In this document: piece by piece, positions 1 to 9,700 of the stretch
Layout of the letters: each line of letters opens with the position of its first letter
How positions within the stretch are numbered: the first letter of the stretch is position 1
Source: Calendula officinalis
Taxonomy: Eukaryota > Streptophyta > Magnoliopsida > Asterales > Asteraceae
Assembly (NCBI GenBank): GCA_963853835.1
Contig: OY970824.1
Span: 4,655,001-4,719,000 of the forward strand
Direction of reading: 5' to 3'
Length of the DNA: 64,000 nt
Program-made: the position numbers and the translations under genes
Notes under the pieces: model-generated
Told to the model about the DNA's origin: nothing
Databases searched by the model: none
Seen by the model: the letters and a program-made list of their open reading frames with translations, nothing else

Positions 1-58
1 GTTTTAAAGATTAAAACTTTTTGTTGTTCTTAACAAATAGTAGATCTAGAACCAATAA

Positions 59-72
59 GCTCTGATACCACT
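59..72 (-). other. Primer-binding site of a copia-type retrotransposon
   Basis: Read on the minus strand, this stretch contains TGGTATCAGAGC, the usual plant LTR-retrotransposon primer site complementary to the 3' end of initiator tRNA-Met. It directly follows the CA end of the LTR at 73-692. Positions 1-58 are therefore the start of the internal leader of an element whose body lies to the left of the window. Confidence 0.85.
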
Positions 73-692
73 TGTCAGGATCGATTAACTATAGAGAAGT
101 TAATAAACACCTTAGATCTAATTGACTATAGAAGTTGCAGCGGATCAACACTATATCAATGTAATTAAGAACAATGAACTGTAAATAATATGCGAAAGTA
201 TTAAGAATACAGTTTCACAAAAAGCTTCAATGTATATTATCAAGTTAACAATACACACGTACGTTTACAATTCGTAAGGAACTATTTATAATAGTCCTTG
301 AAGCTAAACTATTTACCCTAGTTATTCTAGGACTTTGATTTACATCGAATTATAAAGATATACATAAATTTACATTCTATAACTATCTCTACGAAGATCT
401 CGGACTTGATATGCTTCCAAAACGCGTATCAGTAGTAAACTGCAATCACCAGTAGTAAATTCATATCATCAGTAGTAATCTTGGTGATCAGTAGTAAGTC
501 CAATATCAACGTCAGTAGTAACTACTATTGATCAGTAGTATCTTCAATAAGCTTTGATCAGTAGTAACTAAGTTATAGTATTCACCAGTATCAACTTCAT
601 CAGTAGTAAATGTTTTCTGCCCCATCAGTAATAAACATAATTATTACTAACTGCAGCATCAGTAATAAGTTGATCTGTGTTTTGCTCCAACA
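73..692 (-). mobile_element. 5' LTR of a minus-strand copia-type retrotransposon
   Basis: The LTR is 620 bp and runs on the minus strand from TGTTGGAGCA (692) to ATCCTGACA (73), followed by a tRNA-Met primer site. It is a diverged relative, in opposite orientation, of the LTR at 46474-47116. Shared blocks include the segment near the 3' end with GTTAATCGATCCTGACA and repeated TTACTACTGAT motifs in the 5' half. The copia assignment comes from the short LTR and the organisation of the related copy, because no pol gene is visible here. Confidence 0.8.
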
Positions 693-1778
693 AAACTGAT
701 TATAAATCTTTGAATATTTATAATGCTATAATTATGTAAATTATATACTAATATCAGAAAACTAGAACTAAATACCATAAAGAATTCAAAAATATATTTA
801 ACATATATTTTTCATATATTTTTCAACTAAACTTAGTATTTTTAAGCTACAAAACATATATTAAAAGATCTGTATGTGTATTTAATTTGTCATTTTTTTA
901 GAAAATTAGATTTTTACGTCTAAATGGCTGGTTCCGGTCGAGTTATAATCAATTTAATCGGCTCTTTTCGACCGACTATCTTGCCATTTCTGGGCTCGGT
1001 TGAATTTTTAAAACATTTGTGGGAAGATGAAGGTGTGGATGTGGTGAAATGGGAGTTCGATATTGACCAAATACCATGTTTTAAAGTAACATTAAAAGGA
1101 TTTAAGTTTTCTTACTTGTAACAAGCGATTTACGTATTTCTTCACGGGTTTTGGAAGGTGAAAATTTGAAGTTTGGGAACACCATATGACGTGTCAATTT
1201 GGCAAGTTGGCAACATTACGGAAATTCAAATATGAAGTTTTTAATTTACTTCTTTCTTTTTTTAATTTACTTCTTTCTTCTTCCATGGAAGATGATTATG
1301 TGTTGTTTTATAAGTAAACTACATAAACTTTAATTGTGATTTGCATGATATAATGAATTTGTCATTCTTAATTTTGAAAAATTTATCAATAATACTTAAT
1401 TAGAATTTAAAAAATTATTAGCAATACCTAATTTTGAAACCTGTAATATCAATACTCCTTAGAAAATTAACTATTTTTTTTAGTTTAAAAATCGTTGATG
1501 TTACAATTTCAAAATAAGGATATCTATATAGTGAAAACCACATTTACATATTTATGTTATTCTTTTACATAATATTAAAAAAAAGTTAATTATACTATAA
1601 TTAACCCTTAATAAGGGCAATTGGCCTACAAGTCTACAATAGTCTTATATCACTAAATTCCTATTTTAAGGAAATTCAATTTACAGTAAGTGGAAGGTAG
1701 GAAGTTGTTAAGTTTGGTAGGAATTAGTATTAACGTTCAAAATTGATGTTCCCACATTTAAATAATCAACAACCTTGC
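693..1778. other. AT-rich intergenic DNA, nothing recognised
   Basis: This stretch lies between the copia LTR and the first SINE. It contains a short open frame at 924-1121 without similarity to any family I recognise and without gene-like context. I see no RNA gene or mobile-element terminus. Confidence 0.5.
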
Positions 1779-1899
1779 TTTTTCTTTTTTTTAACGGCAA
1801 ATCTAATACTCTTAAATAACCATCTACGCCTACTATGGGACTCGAACCCTCAACCACTAGGATTGAAGGTAAACATCTTACCACTAGGCCATTGGCCCT
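1779..1899 (-). mobile_element. tRNA-derived SINE, copy 1
   Basis: On the minus strand this begins GGGCCAATGGCCTAGTGGTA, which contains an RNA polymerase III A-box-like sequence. A B-box (GGTTCGAGTCC) follows about 40 bp later, and the copy ends in a tail beside TTTGCCGTTAAAAAAAAG. Related copies in the same orientation lie at 1968-2080 and 2577-2695, which argues for a SINE rather than a functional tRNA gene. There is no intact tRNA cloverleaf. Confidence 0.75.
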
Positions 1900-1967
1900 T
1901 TAGTAACAACATTGCTTCGACAACGTAATATAGTATATCTTTTTGAGTTAATTAAGTTGGCGTTAAC

Positions 1968-2080
1968 TTTTTTTTGAAACGGCAAATCTAATCTACTCTT
2001 AATTACCACCTATGTCCACGATGGGACTCGAACTCCAGACCTCAAGGTTGAGAGTCATACACCATACCGCTACTGAAATA
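1968..2080 (-). mobile_element. tRNA-derived SINE, copy 2 (decayed head)
   Basis: It has the same order as copy 1: on the plus strand a T-run, ACGGCAAATCTAATCTACTC, then GGGACTCGAACTCC, which is the reverse complement of a B-box. The A-box end has decayed. It lies only about 70 bp from copy 1 in the same orientation. Confidence 0.65.
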
Positions 2081-2576
2081 TTATCACTACGCAATATTTC
2101 AAAAAATACAATAAAAGTTTTAAACGAAAAAAGTGACGTTAGGCACAGCAACTAGTTAACGGGAACACTCTTGAAATTGCAGAAGCTAACAAAAAAATAT
2201 TATTCTTAAAAGTTAAAACGGGTTGGGTTAGTACATGGGAGATTCTTGTATCAAGTTGTAATTATTATTTTGTCTTTATTTATTAATATGTTTTGAAGAA
2301 CAATGCATACTTCATAGTTCGAATCCTTCATACACGCGGCGTGGATATAATTTTTATTCGCTAACGAGTGCGTACGTAATACTAATATTGTACCGCACAA
2401 AATAGTAGATAATATAATACTTCATATTTATTACTGTATATAACAATTGTCTTAAATTCAATATATAAATATGTATCAATTCAAATTACATGTTATAAGT
2501 TATTTTTTATTTACAATATACGAGTTATATGTAAATTATCAATACTTATAATTAAGATATATATTATTTAAATAAT

Positions 2577-2695
2577 TTTTTTTAATAATAAATCTTAATC
2601 TACTCCTAATTACCACTTATGTTCATTACAGGAATTAAATCTCTGACCTCAAAGATGAGGGGAAAATATTATAACGTTAGGCTAATGGCCCTTTT
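2577..2695 (-). mobile_element. tRNA-derived SINE, copy 3
   Basis: This is a third relative of the 1779-1899 sequence. It keeps the T-rich tail on the plus strand, an AATCTTAATCTACTCC core and the terminal GGCTAATGGCCC, while its B-box is more mutated than in copy 1. The sequence between copies 2 and 3 (2081-2576) is AT-rich and holds nothing I recognise. Confidence 0.65.
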
Positions 2696-2914
2696 GTTGA
2701 AACAATTTCATTTTGATTTTAATACGTATTTAGTATTTTATAGGTTGAAATTAATTGACATTAATATGTCTTTATTAGAAAAAAAATTATTTGTATAAAG
2801 TTTGATACTGAAAAGGTGAGGATGATAATTTCAAATTTTTAAATCTAAAGAGTAAGAAAACTAAATTCTTTAATGTTATAGTTAGAAATATTCAAGGTAG
2901 TCTAAGAATTTTAC

Positions 2915-4572
2915 CTAGTCCCAAGGGACAATTAATAGTCATTGGATCAAGAAAAAGTCAAAAGTCAAGATCAAGATTCAAACCACACAAGCACATGTGC
3001 TTCAATACATCAATCCCCCACCCACCTCCGGCGGCAGGCGGCTGGCGGACGGCGGCCAGAGGTGGCCGCCGGCGGTGGTGACTGGTGATGGTGGTCGTGA
3101 CTGGAAGCACATGTGTTTGAAACACATGTGTTTTGAAAATAAATGAGTTTATACGTACAGCCAAGCACATGTGTTTCACGTAATGAAGCACATGTGTTTC
3201 ATAACGTTAAGCACATGTGCTTCGTGATTTAAAGACAAATGAATTGCTTGTAAGTTACATGTGTCCAGGAACAAAAACACATGTGCTTGGCTTTATGAAG
3301 CACATGTACTTCATAATGATATGTTCGTCACTTGTTCTGATTTTTTTTCTTGTGTACTGAAGCACATGTGTTTCATAACGTCAAGCACATGTGCTTCGTG
3401 ATTCAAACACAAATGAGTTGCTTGTAAGTTAAATGTGTTCAGGAACAAAAACACATGTGCTTGGCTTTATGAAGCACATGTGCTTCATGATGATATGTTC
3501 GTCACTTGTTTTGTTTTTTTTTTCTTGTTAGTGAAGCACATGTGTTTCATAACGTCAAGCACACGTGCTTCGTGATTCAAACACAAATGACTTGCTTGTA
3601 AGTTACATGTGTTCAGGAACAAAAACACATGTGTTTGGCTTTATGAAGCACGTGTGCTTCATAATGATATGTTCGTCACTTGTTTTGATTTTTTTTCTTG
3701 TTAGTGAAGCACATGTGTTTCATAACGTCAAGCACACGTGCTTCGTGATTCAAACACAAATGACTTGCTTGTAAGTTACATGTGTTCAAGAACAAAAACA
3801 CATGTGTTTGGCTTTATGAAGCACGTGTGCTTCATAATGATATGTTCGTCACTTGTTTTGATTTTTTTTCTGTGTAGTGAGGCACATGTGTTTCATATCG
3901 TCAAGCACATGTGCTTCGTGATTCAAACACAAATGACTTGCTTGTAAGTTACATGTGTTCAGGAACAAAAACACATGTGCTTGGCTTTATGAAGCACATG
4001 TGCTTCATAATGATATGTTCGTCACTTGTTTTGATTTTTTTCTGTGTAGTGAAGCACATGTGTTTCATAACGTCAAGCACATGTGCTTCGTGATTCAAAC
4101 ACAAATGACTTACTTGTAAGTTACATGTGTTCAGGAACAAAAACACATGTGCTTGGCTTTATGAAGCACATATGCTTCATAATGATATGTTTGTCACTTG
4201 TTTTGATTTTTTTTCTGTGTAGTGAAGCACATGTGTTTCATACGTCAAGCACATGTGCTTCGTATGCTCCCTTGTGTGTTTAGAAACTCATGTTTTTAGT
4301 GACTTGAAACACATGTGTTTCGTGACCTGAAGCACATGTGCTTCGAAGTAATATGCTGTGTTTTAGTGAAGCACATGTGTTTCAATACATCAATACCACC
4401 ACCACCCCATTACCACCAGCACCTTCACGGTCAGCCACCACCACCGCCGCCGGCCACCGGCGGCGGACGGCGGTGGTCGGCGGCGGCCGGCGGTGGCTGT
4501 AGGTGGCTGTAGGTGGGGGATTTGATCTTGGCCATCTTGATCAAATAGCTAGAATTTGTCCTTTAGGACTAG
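2915..4572. mobile_element. TIR-bounded element carrying a palindromic tandem array
   Basis: The outer ends are inverted repeats: CTAGTCCCAAGGGACAA on the left pairs with the reverse complement of the right end, CTAGTCCTAAAGGACAA, and the similarity continues through ...GATCAAG. Inside each end is a GC-rich, proline-codon-like block (3015-3100 and 4395-4515, rich in CCACC and CGGCGG), also arranged as an inverted pair around CCCCCA/TGGGGG. Between them lies the 173-bp array. No transposase and no clear TSD were found, so the superfamily is open; a non-autonomous Mutator-like element is one possibility. Confidence 0.6.
3208..4262. repeat. 173-bp tandem repeat, about six units, rich in CACATGTG palindromes
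   Basis: Successive units start near 3210, 3384, 3558, 3731, 3904 and 4076, with a partial unit at 4249, giving a period of 172-174 bp. Each unit has four palindromic boxes of the type GAAGCACATGTGCTTC, mostly built on CACATGTG with CACACGTG and CACATGTA variants. About thirty such boxes lie between 2988 and 4380, counting the divergent flanks. The units also share a TTCGTGATTCAAACACAAATG core and a T-run. Short open frames that recur unit by unit result from the repetition and are not genes. Confidence 0.9.
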
Positions 4573-4830
4573 ACAAATCATTTGGACTTCCTAGAATACA
4601 ACTCGTTATAGTTAAACATCTGTATTTTATATCACGAATCATATTTCCATATCTAAGCGAGAATTTAATATTTTAATGTAGTTAGATTTTTTTTTTTTTT
4701 TTTCAAAAGTCTGTATCTCTATTCCACTCCATTACTTTATGGGAATTGTCTTTATTTCTTATTAAATTATAGACCTGGCTGCTAATACGGTGATATTCAT
4801 GGTAGGTGTCAATTAATTATCCAACAAATT

Positions 4831-5150
4831 AGGCATACTTCATCCTATTCAAAATAATTGATATATTTTCTGTATTTAGTTGATTTAAAATAAGTGATAT
4901 ACTTTAAAATTTTACTTTATCTGGTAAAAAGCAGTGGCTACACACCCACTAACTACCTACTTTATAAAGTGAAATGATCCTTATACCCTTATTTTTTATT
5001 TTTAAACATCATTAACCTTACTTTATTCAAAAATTGTGGGATCCATTCCCGACTAACTATCCAATTAATCTAATTTAACCCGTATTATAATATTTGCCTC
5101 AAAAATCGTGAAACTCAAAGTGTATCACTTATTTTGAATCGGAGAAAAGT
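4831..5150. repeat. Decayed Stowaway-like MITE
   Basis: The left part has TTCATCCTATTCAAAATAATTG and the right part CACTTATTTTGAATCGGAG. These resemble the inverted ends of the better-preserved Stowaway-type element at 34215-34525. The terminal bases are degraded, so exact ends and a TA duplication cannot be set. Confidence 0.5.
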
Positions 5151-6748
5151 ATATATACTTTTTAGATATGAAAATTAATTTATGTATCACATCTTTTAAT
5201 GCATACACCATACTATACAGTTACGTTTTTCTAAATTAAATGTAGGGACATAAAAGGTTTTTAATATTTGGTAGTATGTGTCCCTAGGGCATAAGTTAGA
5301 AAAAGCCTACTATTATTATGATTTATAGATTAAAAGTTGTGATGTGAAAATCACCACCTTTTAGATATATATGGTTAATCTTTTTAGTAAATACCGGATA
5401 TAAATATAAATATTTGTTACTTCCCCAGTTTCCCTTAGTTATGATACTTAACAAAAAGCCAAAAAGATTTTCAATATCACATCATCAAATTCTTGAAATT
5501 AATATGAAAGTGGAAACATTGAAAAATGAAATGTCAAAATCATAGATAAAATTCAAAAAAGTTACCAACTTTGTTGAATTAAATGCGGATGGGGATTATC
5601 TTTACTGAATTCAACACGACTGAAAGGTTCTATAATAGCTCTGGCAGTTTTGCGCCACTATAAAATTGTTTTAATTTACTTCTAGATTATCACGCAAATC
5701 TTTTAGAGATGGAAATCTATGTTTAATATTTTTAAACAAAATCTCTTGAGGTAACATTTTAATTAGTCAAAACAAGTATTTTCAAAGTTTCAAACCATAT
5801 ACTATATACAGTGGCATGAACCCATAGCATGTTGGCCATACACAAGTTCAAGAGCTGCCTATTAAGAGAGTTCATCTACAATGAGACGAATTTCTTTTAA
5901 CTCTATGTATTAATATATGTTCATTAGATGTCTCAAGTACTTTATTAGGTTTATGCACATGAAAACAATTATAAGATTAATTACAAATTAGAATTTTATT
6001 GCTTTTAATTTTAGAATTTACAAATTTAGGGATGTTTTTGTAATTATACAGGGCTTCCAAATTATTGGGGCCGACCCTGATGCATAATTACATGGATTGA
6101 TAATATGACACAAAACTTTGAGATGCGAAAAGCACATTGCTAATCTCGTCGCTTTTTAATGACCTTTTTATATCCGTCACTATTCGCATTTTTGTTATTG
6201 AATGATGTCGCTATATTTGACGTTATTCTTGAGCAAAGTTGTAGACGTGTAGTGCTTTATCGACATTGTTAATTTATGTGGCTATTCCAATCGCTATTTT
6301 TATCGTCATTATTATCATCACTATCTATAAATACATTTGCTAATTTGTGTGTCTGCTTCATCAACTCCGCTTAACAAAGAAGGCTCGTCATATAAGACTA
6401 GAAAAATGCATCTGACAATCTTTGAGGGCTGGGGTGGTCACGAGATTGAGCCTAGCCACAAATATTAGAGCTTTTGGGATTATTTTTCCTTTATCTTCAT
6501 TATTAAAGTTACAAACAAGTTCGAATGCCTTGTGAACAATAAAAATAACAATATATCTAAGAAAAATCATAATCTTTTTATTTATGTGTAAACGAATCAT
6601 ACAATAAGTAAATAAATAATAATATGTGTCTAAATTATACAATGGAAAATGAACTAATAATGAAATAAAAACGACACTTAAAATCAACGAGTAACATTTT
6701 AAATACAATGTGTCGGTCTTGAGTTGTAAATCAATCAAGTCAAAACCC
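5151..6748. other. AT-rich intergenic DNA, nothing recognised
   Basis: I see no gene, RNA gene or element terminus here. The part nearest 6749 is the 3' flank of the carbonic anhydrase gene. A 124-codon minus-strand open frame (6388-6762) overlaps the last exon out of frame and looks spurious. Confidence 0.5.
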
Positions 6749-9700
6749 TTAGTTTTTGTCATCGCTGCCTGGCCGGTAAAGCTTCAACCAACGATCATTT
6801 AAGGCTTGAACCGGTCTTGCATTAGCATTCGACTCCTGTTACACAATAGACTAGTATCAACAAGTACACAAGATTTATAACAAATTTATAAATAATTATA
6901 AGACAATAATAAAGATACTTAATTTCTTTAGAGAAGGAGTGTGGTGAAAAATAATTATAAGACGTATATGTAAAACTCACATCGTGGACTGCTTCATGAA
7001 ATAGCTTTAATTGTTCTCGCGAAACCGTTCTCACCTGATAAATTTTAGTATTTTATAACTTTATCATGATCAATATAATAAACGTTTAATAAAAATTATA
7101 TAATATGGTGCAAATTTAAGATAACTATAAAATTTGTTACCTTTCTAACAATAGTCCAAGTAACATTTTGGGTGCATGGAGGAGTAGTAAGTGAGCCAAT
7201 ATAACGATAATATTTTCTGCTCCCAATTTTTATTTCTCGTGGATCAATTATCCCAACGGTTGTTTCGACTCCTTCCACAGAAGCCAATGCTTTAAAATAA
7301 GGTTCCATCTGATATCGATAACATGTTTAAAAATGCAAATATTAAAAAATTTATATCGAATGAAAACTATAGGTTAAAATATATATTTGTTACAAAAATG
7401 TTATTAACATACATACCATCGATAAAAGAGAATCCGCGCGACCGATTTTGTACATGATCCCAACCACTGCAACTTTTCCGTCTGTACTTTCATGAACCAA
7501 ATGTAGCTCCAGATTGAATCTGTAAATATCGTATCAATTAATTAGGGGTGAGCATAAAAACCGAAAAATCGAACCGAAACCGAAAAAACCGAAAAAAACC
7601 GAACCGAAAAAACCGAACCATTTGAAAAACCGATGTGAGCGGTTTTGAAATTAGGAAAAACCGAATGTTCGGGGCGGTTTTCGGGTTCATACGAAAAACC
7701 GGACCGAAAAAACCGCCCCGCCCCGCCATGTATATCTTTCAAATTTTATAAAATATTTTTATTTTTATAAAGATCTGATTTTAACTATTTTCTTTAAAAT
7801 AAAAAAGATTTGAGTATCATCGCAAAATTTACTCCTATTTTTTCTAGGTATTTTAACTATATAAATACTTAAGCAAATAATCAGTATGGTAAAAAAAACT
7901 CTCGGTCAACCATGGAGGACAATCTGCAAAAAGAGGTTTTGTTTCTTCTTAATTAGTTTTTGCTCATAATAAAATTTCTTTCAATACAGTTTGAAATATT
8001 CATCCATTTATTTTGTCTTTTAGTAGTGAATTAGATCATTTGGCTTTTAGTTGGTATATTAGTATTCACAATTCATGTATCAATTCAATACGAGGCTTAA
8101 GGAACTGTACAAAAACACTTATGTATCAATTCTTCTCGATTTATGAATGAGAACATTAATGTTGTAGTATTGTTTTCGTTATGTTCATCATCTCATTCTA
8201 TAGTTGTGAAAGTTCATTTTGGTGTAAGTGTTGTTTATTGTCTTAATATGTTGTATGCATTTGGCTCTTATTTTCTTCAAATTATGTTTGGAAAAAAGTT
8301 CTAGTTATGCAACTTTTAGTTATATGTCCGGGCTGTTAACCTAAAAACTTTATGGTACAAATAAGAACCGATCTTGTTACCTTTTATCTGCAGTATGCAC
8401 CTGATATTCGCAATGAGGGTGAGGTTAGAAACCAAATGGATGAAGACGTGATTGATTTGGATAGTGAAGATGTTAATGAGACGCCGAATAATAACGAACC
8501 TGCTGTTGGGAGTGATAAGAAGAATGTTGGCAGGAGATCATGGGTATGGAATCATTTTACATACGTAAAAGGTGTTGGCTGCTGGAACAAAAAGGAATGG
8601 TACAAGTACCTTGATTCAACATCTTAATATTGTCTGCAATAAATCACCTGTCTACAAAAAGCCTGACTTGAAGAATCAAGCTACTTTGAGTTTCAAGCCC
8701 ATACCTATTGGGGAATCAAGTAAAGGTTTGGCTTCTCACTCTTTTAGCCAAGCAAAATGTAGGAAATCAATGGCACAAATGTGCATCATAGACAATAGAC
8801 CTTTTAGTGTTGTTGATGATCAAGGATTTAAGGAATTTGTATGGAATTTGAACCCTTTGTTCAAAATGCCATCTAGGTGGACCGTTGCTAGAGATTGTTT
8901 GTCTATATACAAAGAAGAGGCAAACAAGCTTAAAACTCTTTTAAAAAACCAAACTGTGTCACTAACAACTGACACGTGGACGTCAGTTCAAAATTATAAT
9001 TTTATGTGTCTTACAGCACATTGGGTTGATGATAATTGGACGTTGAGGAAGAAAATTCTGAATTTTTGTCAAATTTCGAATCATAGAGGTGTGACAATAG
9101 GAAAGTTAGTTTATCGTTGCTTGCAAGAATGGGGAATTGATCGGGTTTTCACAGTCACGGTTGACAATGCTTCATCTAATGACGGGGCAATTAAATATTT
9201 AGCGACTATGCTTAAGGGACCTAATGCTATCTTAGATTGCAAGTATTTACATTTAAGATGTTGTGCTCATATAATTAATCTTATTGTTAAAGAGGGTTTA
9301 GAGGAGCAGTTTGAATGCATCACAAAGATTAGAAATGCAGTAAAGTACATTAGATCGTCACCATCTAGGTTAGAAAGCTTCAAAGAGAGTGTCGAGAAAG
9401 AAAATATTAAATGTAAAAGGAAACCATGTCTTGATGTCGAAACCAGATGGAATTCAACATTTCTGATGTTGGATACAGCTGAGAAATACTCAGCCGCATT
9501 TGACAGGTACATATTTTTCAAGTTGCTATATGTAACATCCTAAAACTGGCCTAGATGTTTTAGGTATATTTTGATATTTGAAAATATCTATTTGACCATA
9601 TGTGGAATAAATTGATTAAGTGTTAAATGAATTGTTTGACCTTTTGTCCTTTTGTGATATTTTAATCAAGGGATTAAAATATCTGTTTTCTGAAATGTTT

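Noticed and set aside
924..1121. A 65-codon open frame near the left end
   Set aside because: No family similarity is recognised, the flanks are AT-rich, and there are no splice or promoter signals.
1779..1899. Possible tRNA gene
   Set aside because: A and B boxes are present, but there is no complete cloverleaf, and related copies nearby show it is a SINE.
3565..4283. Several plus-strand open frames of 60-69 codons with nearly the same protein
   Set aside because: They arise from the 173-bp tandem units and shift with each unit. They have no start context or family, and the palindromic DNA explains their sequence.
2915..4572. CRISPR-like array
   Set aside because: The regular repeats are 173-bp tandem units without unique spacers, in a plant genome. 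It is satellite-like DNA.
6388..6762. A 124-codon minus-strand frame at the end of the carbonic anhydrase gene
   Set aside because: It overlaps the last true exon out of frame and has no domain; the in-frame exon 6749-6835 fits the family.
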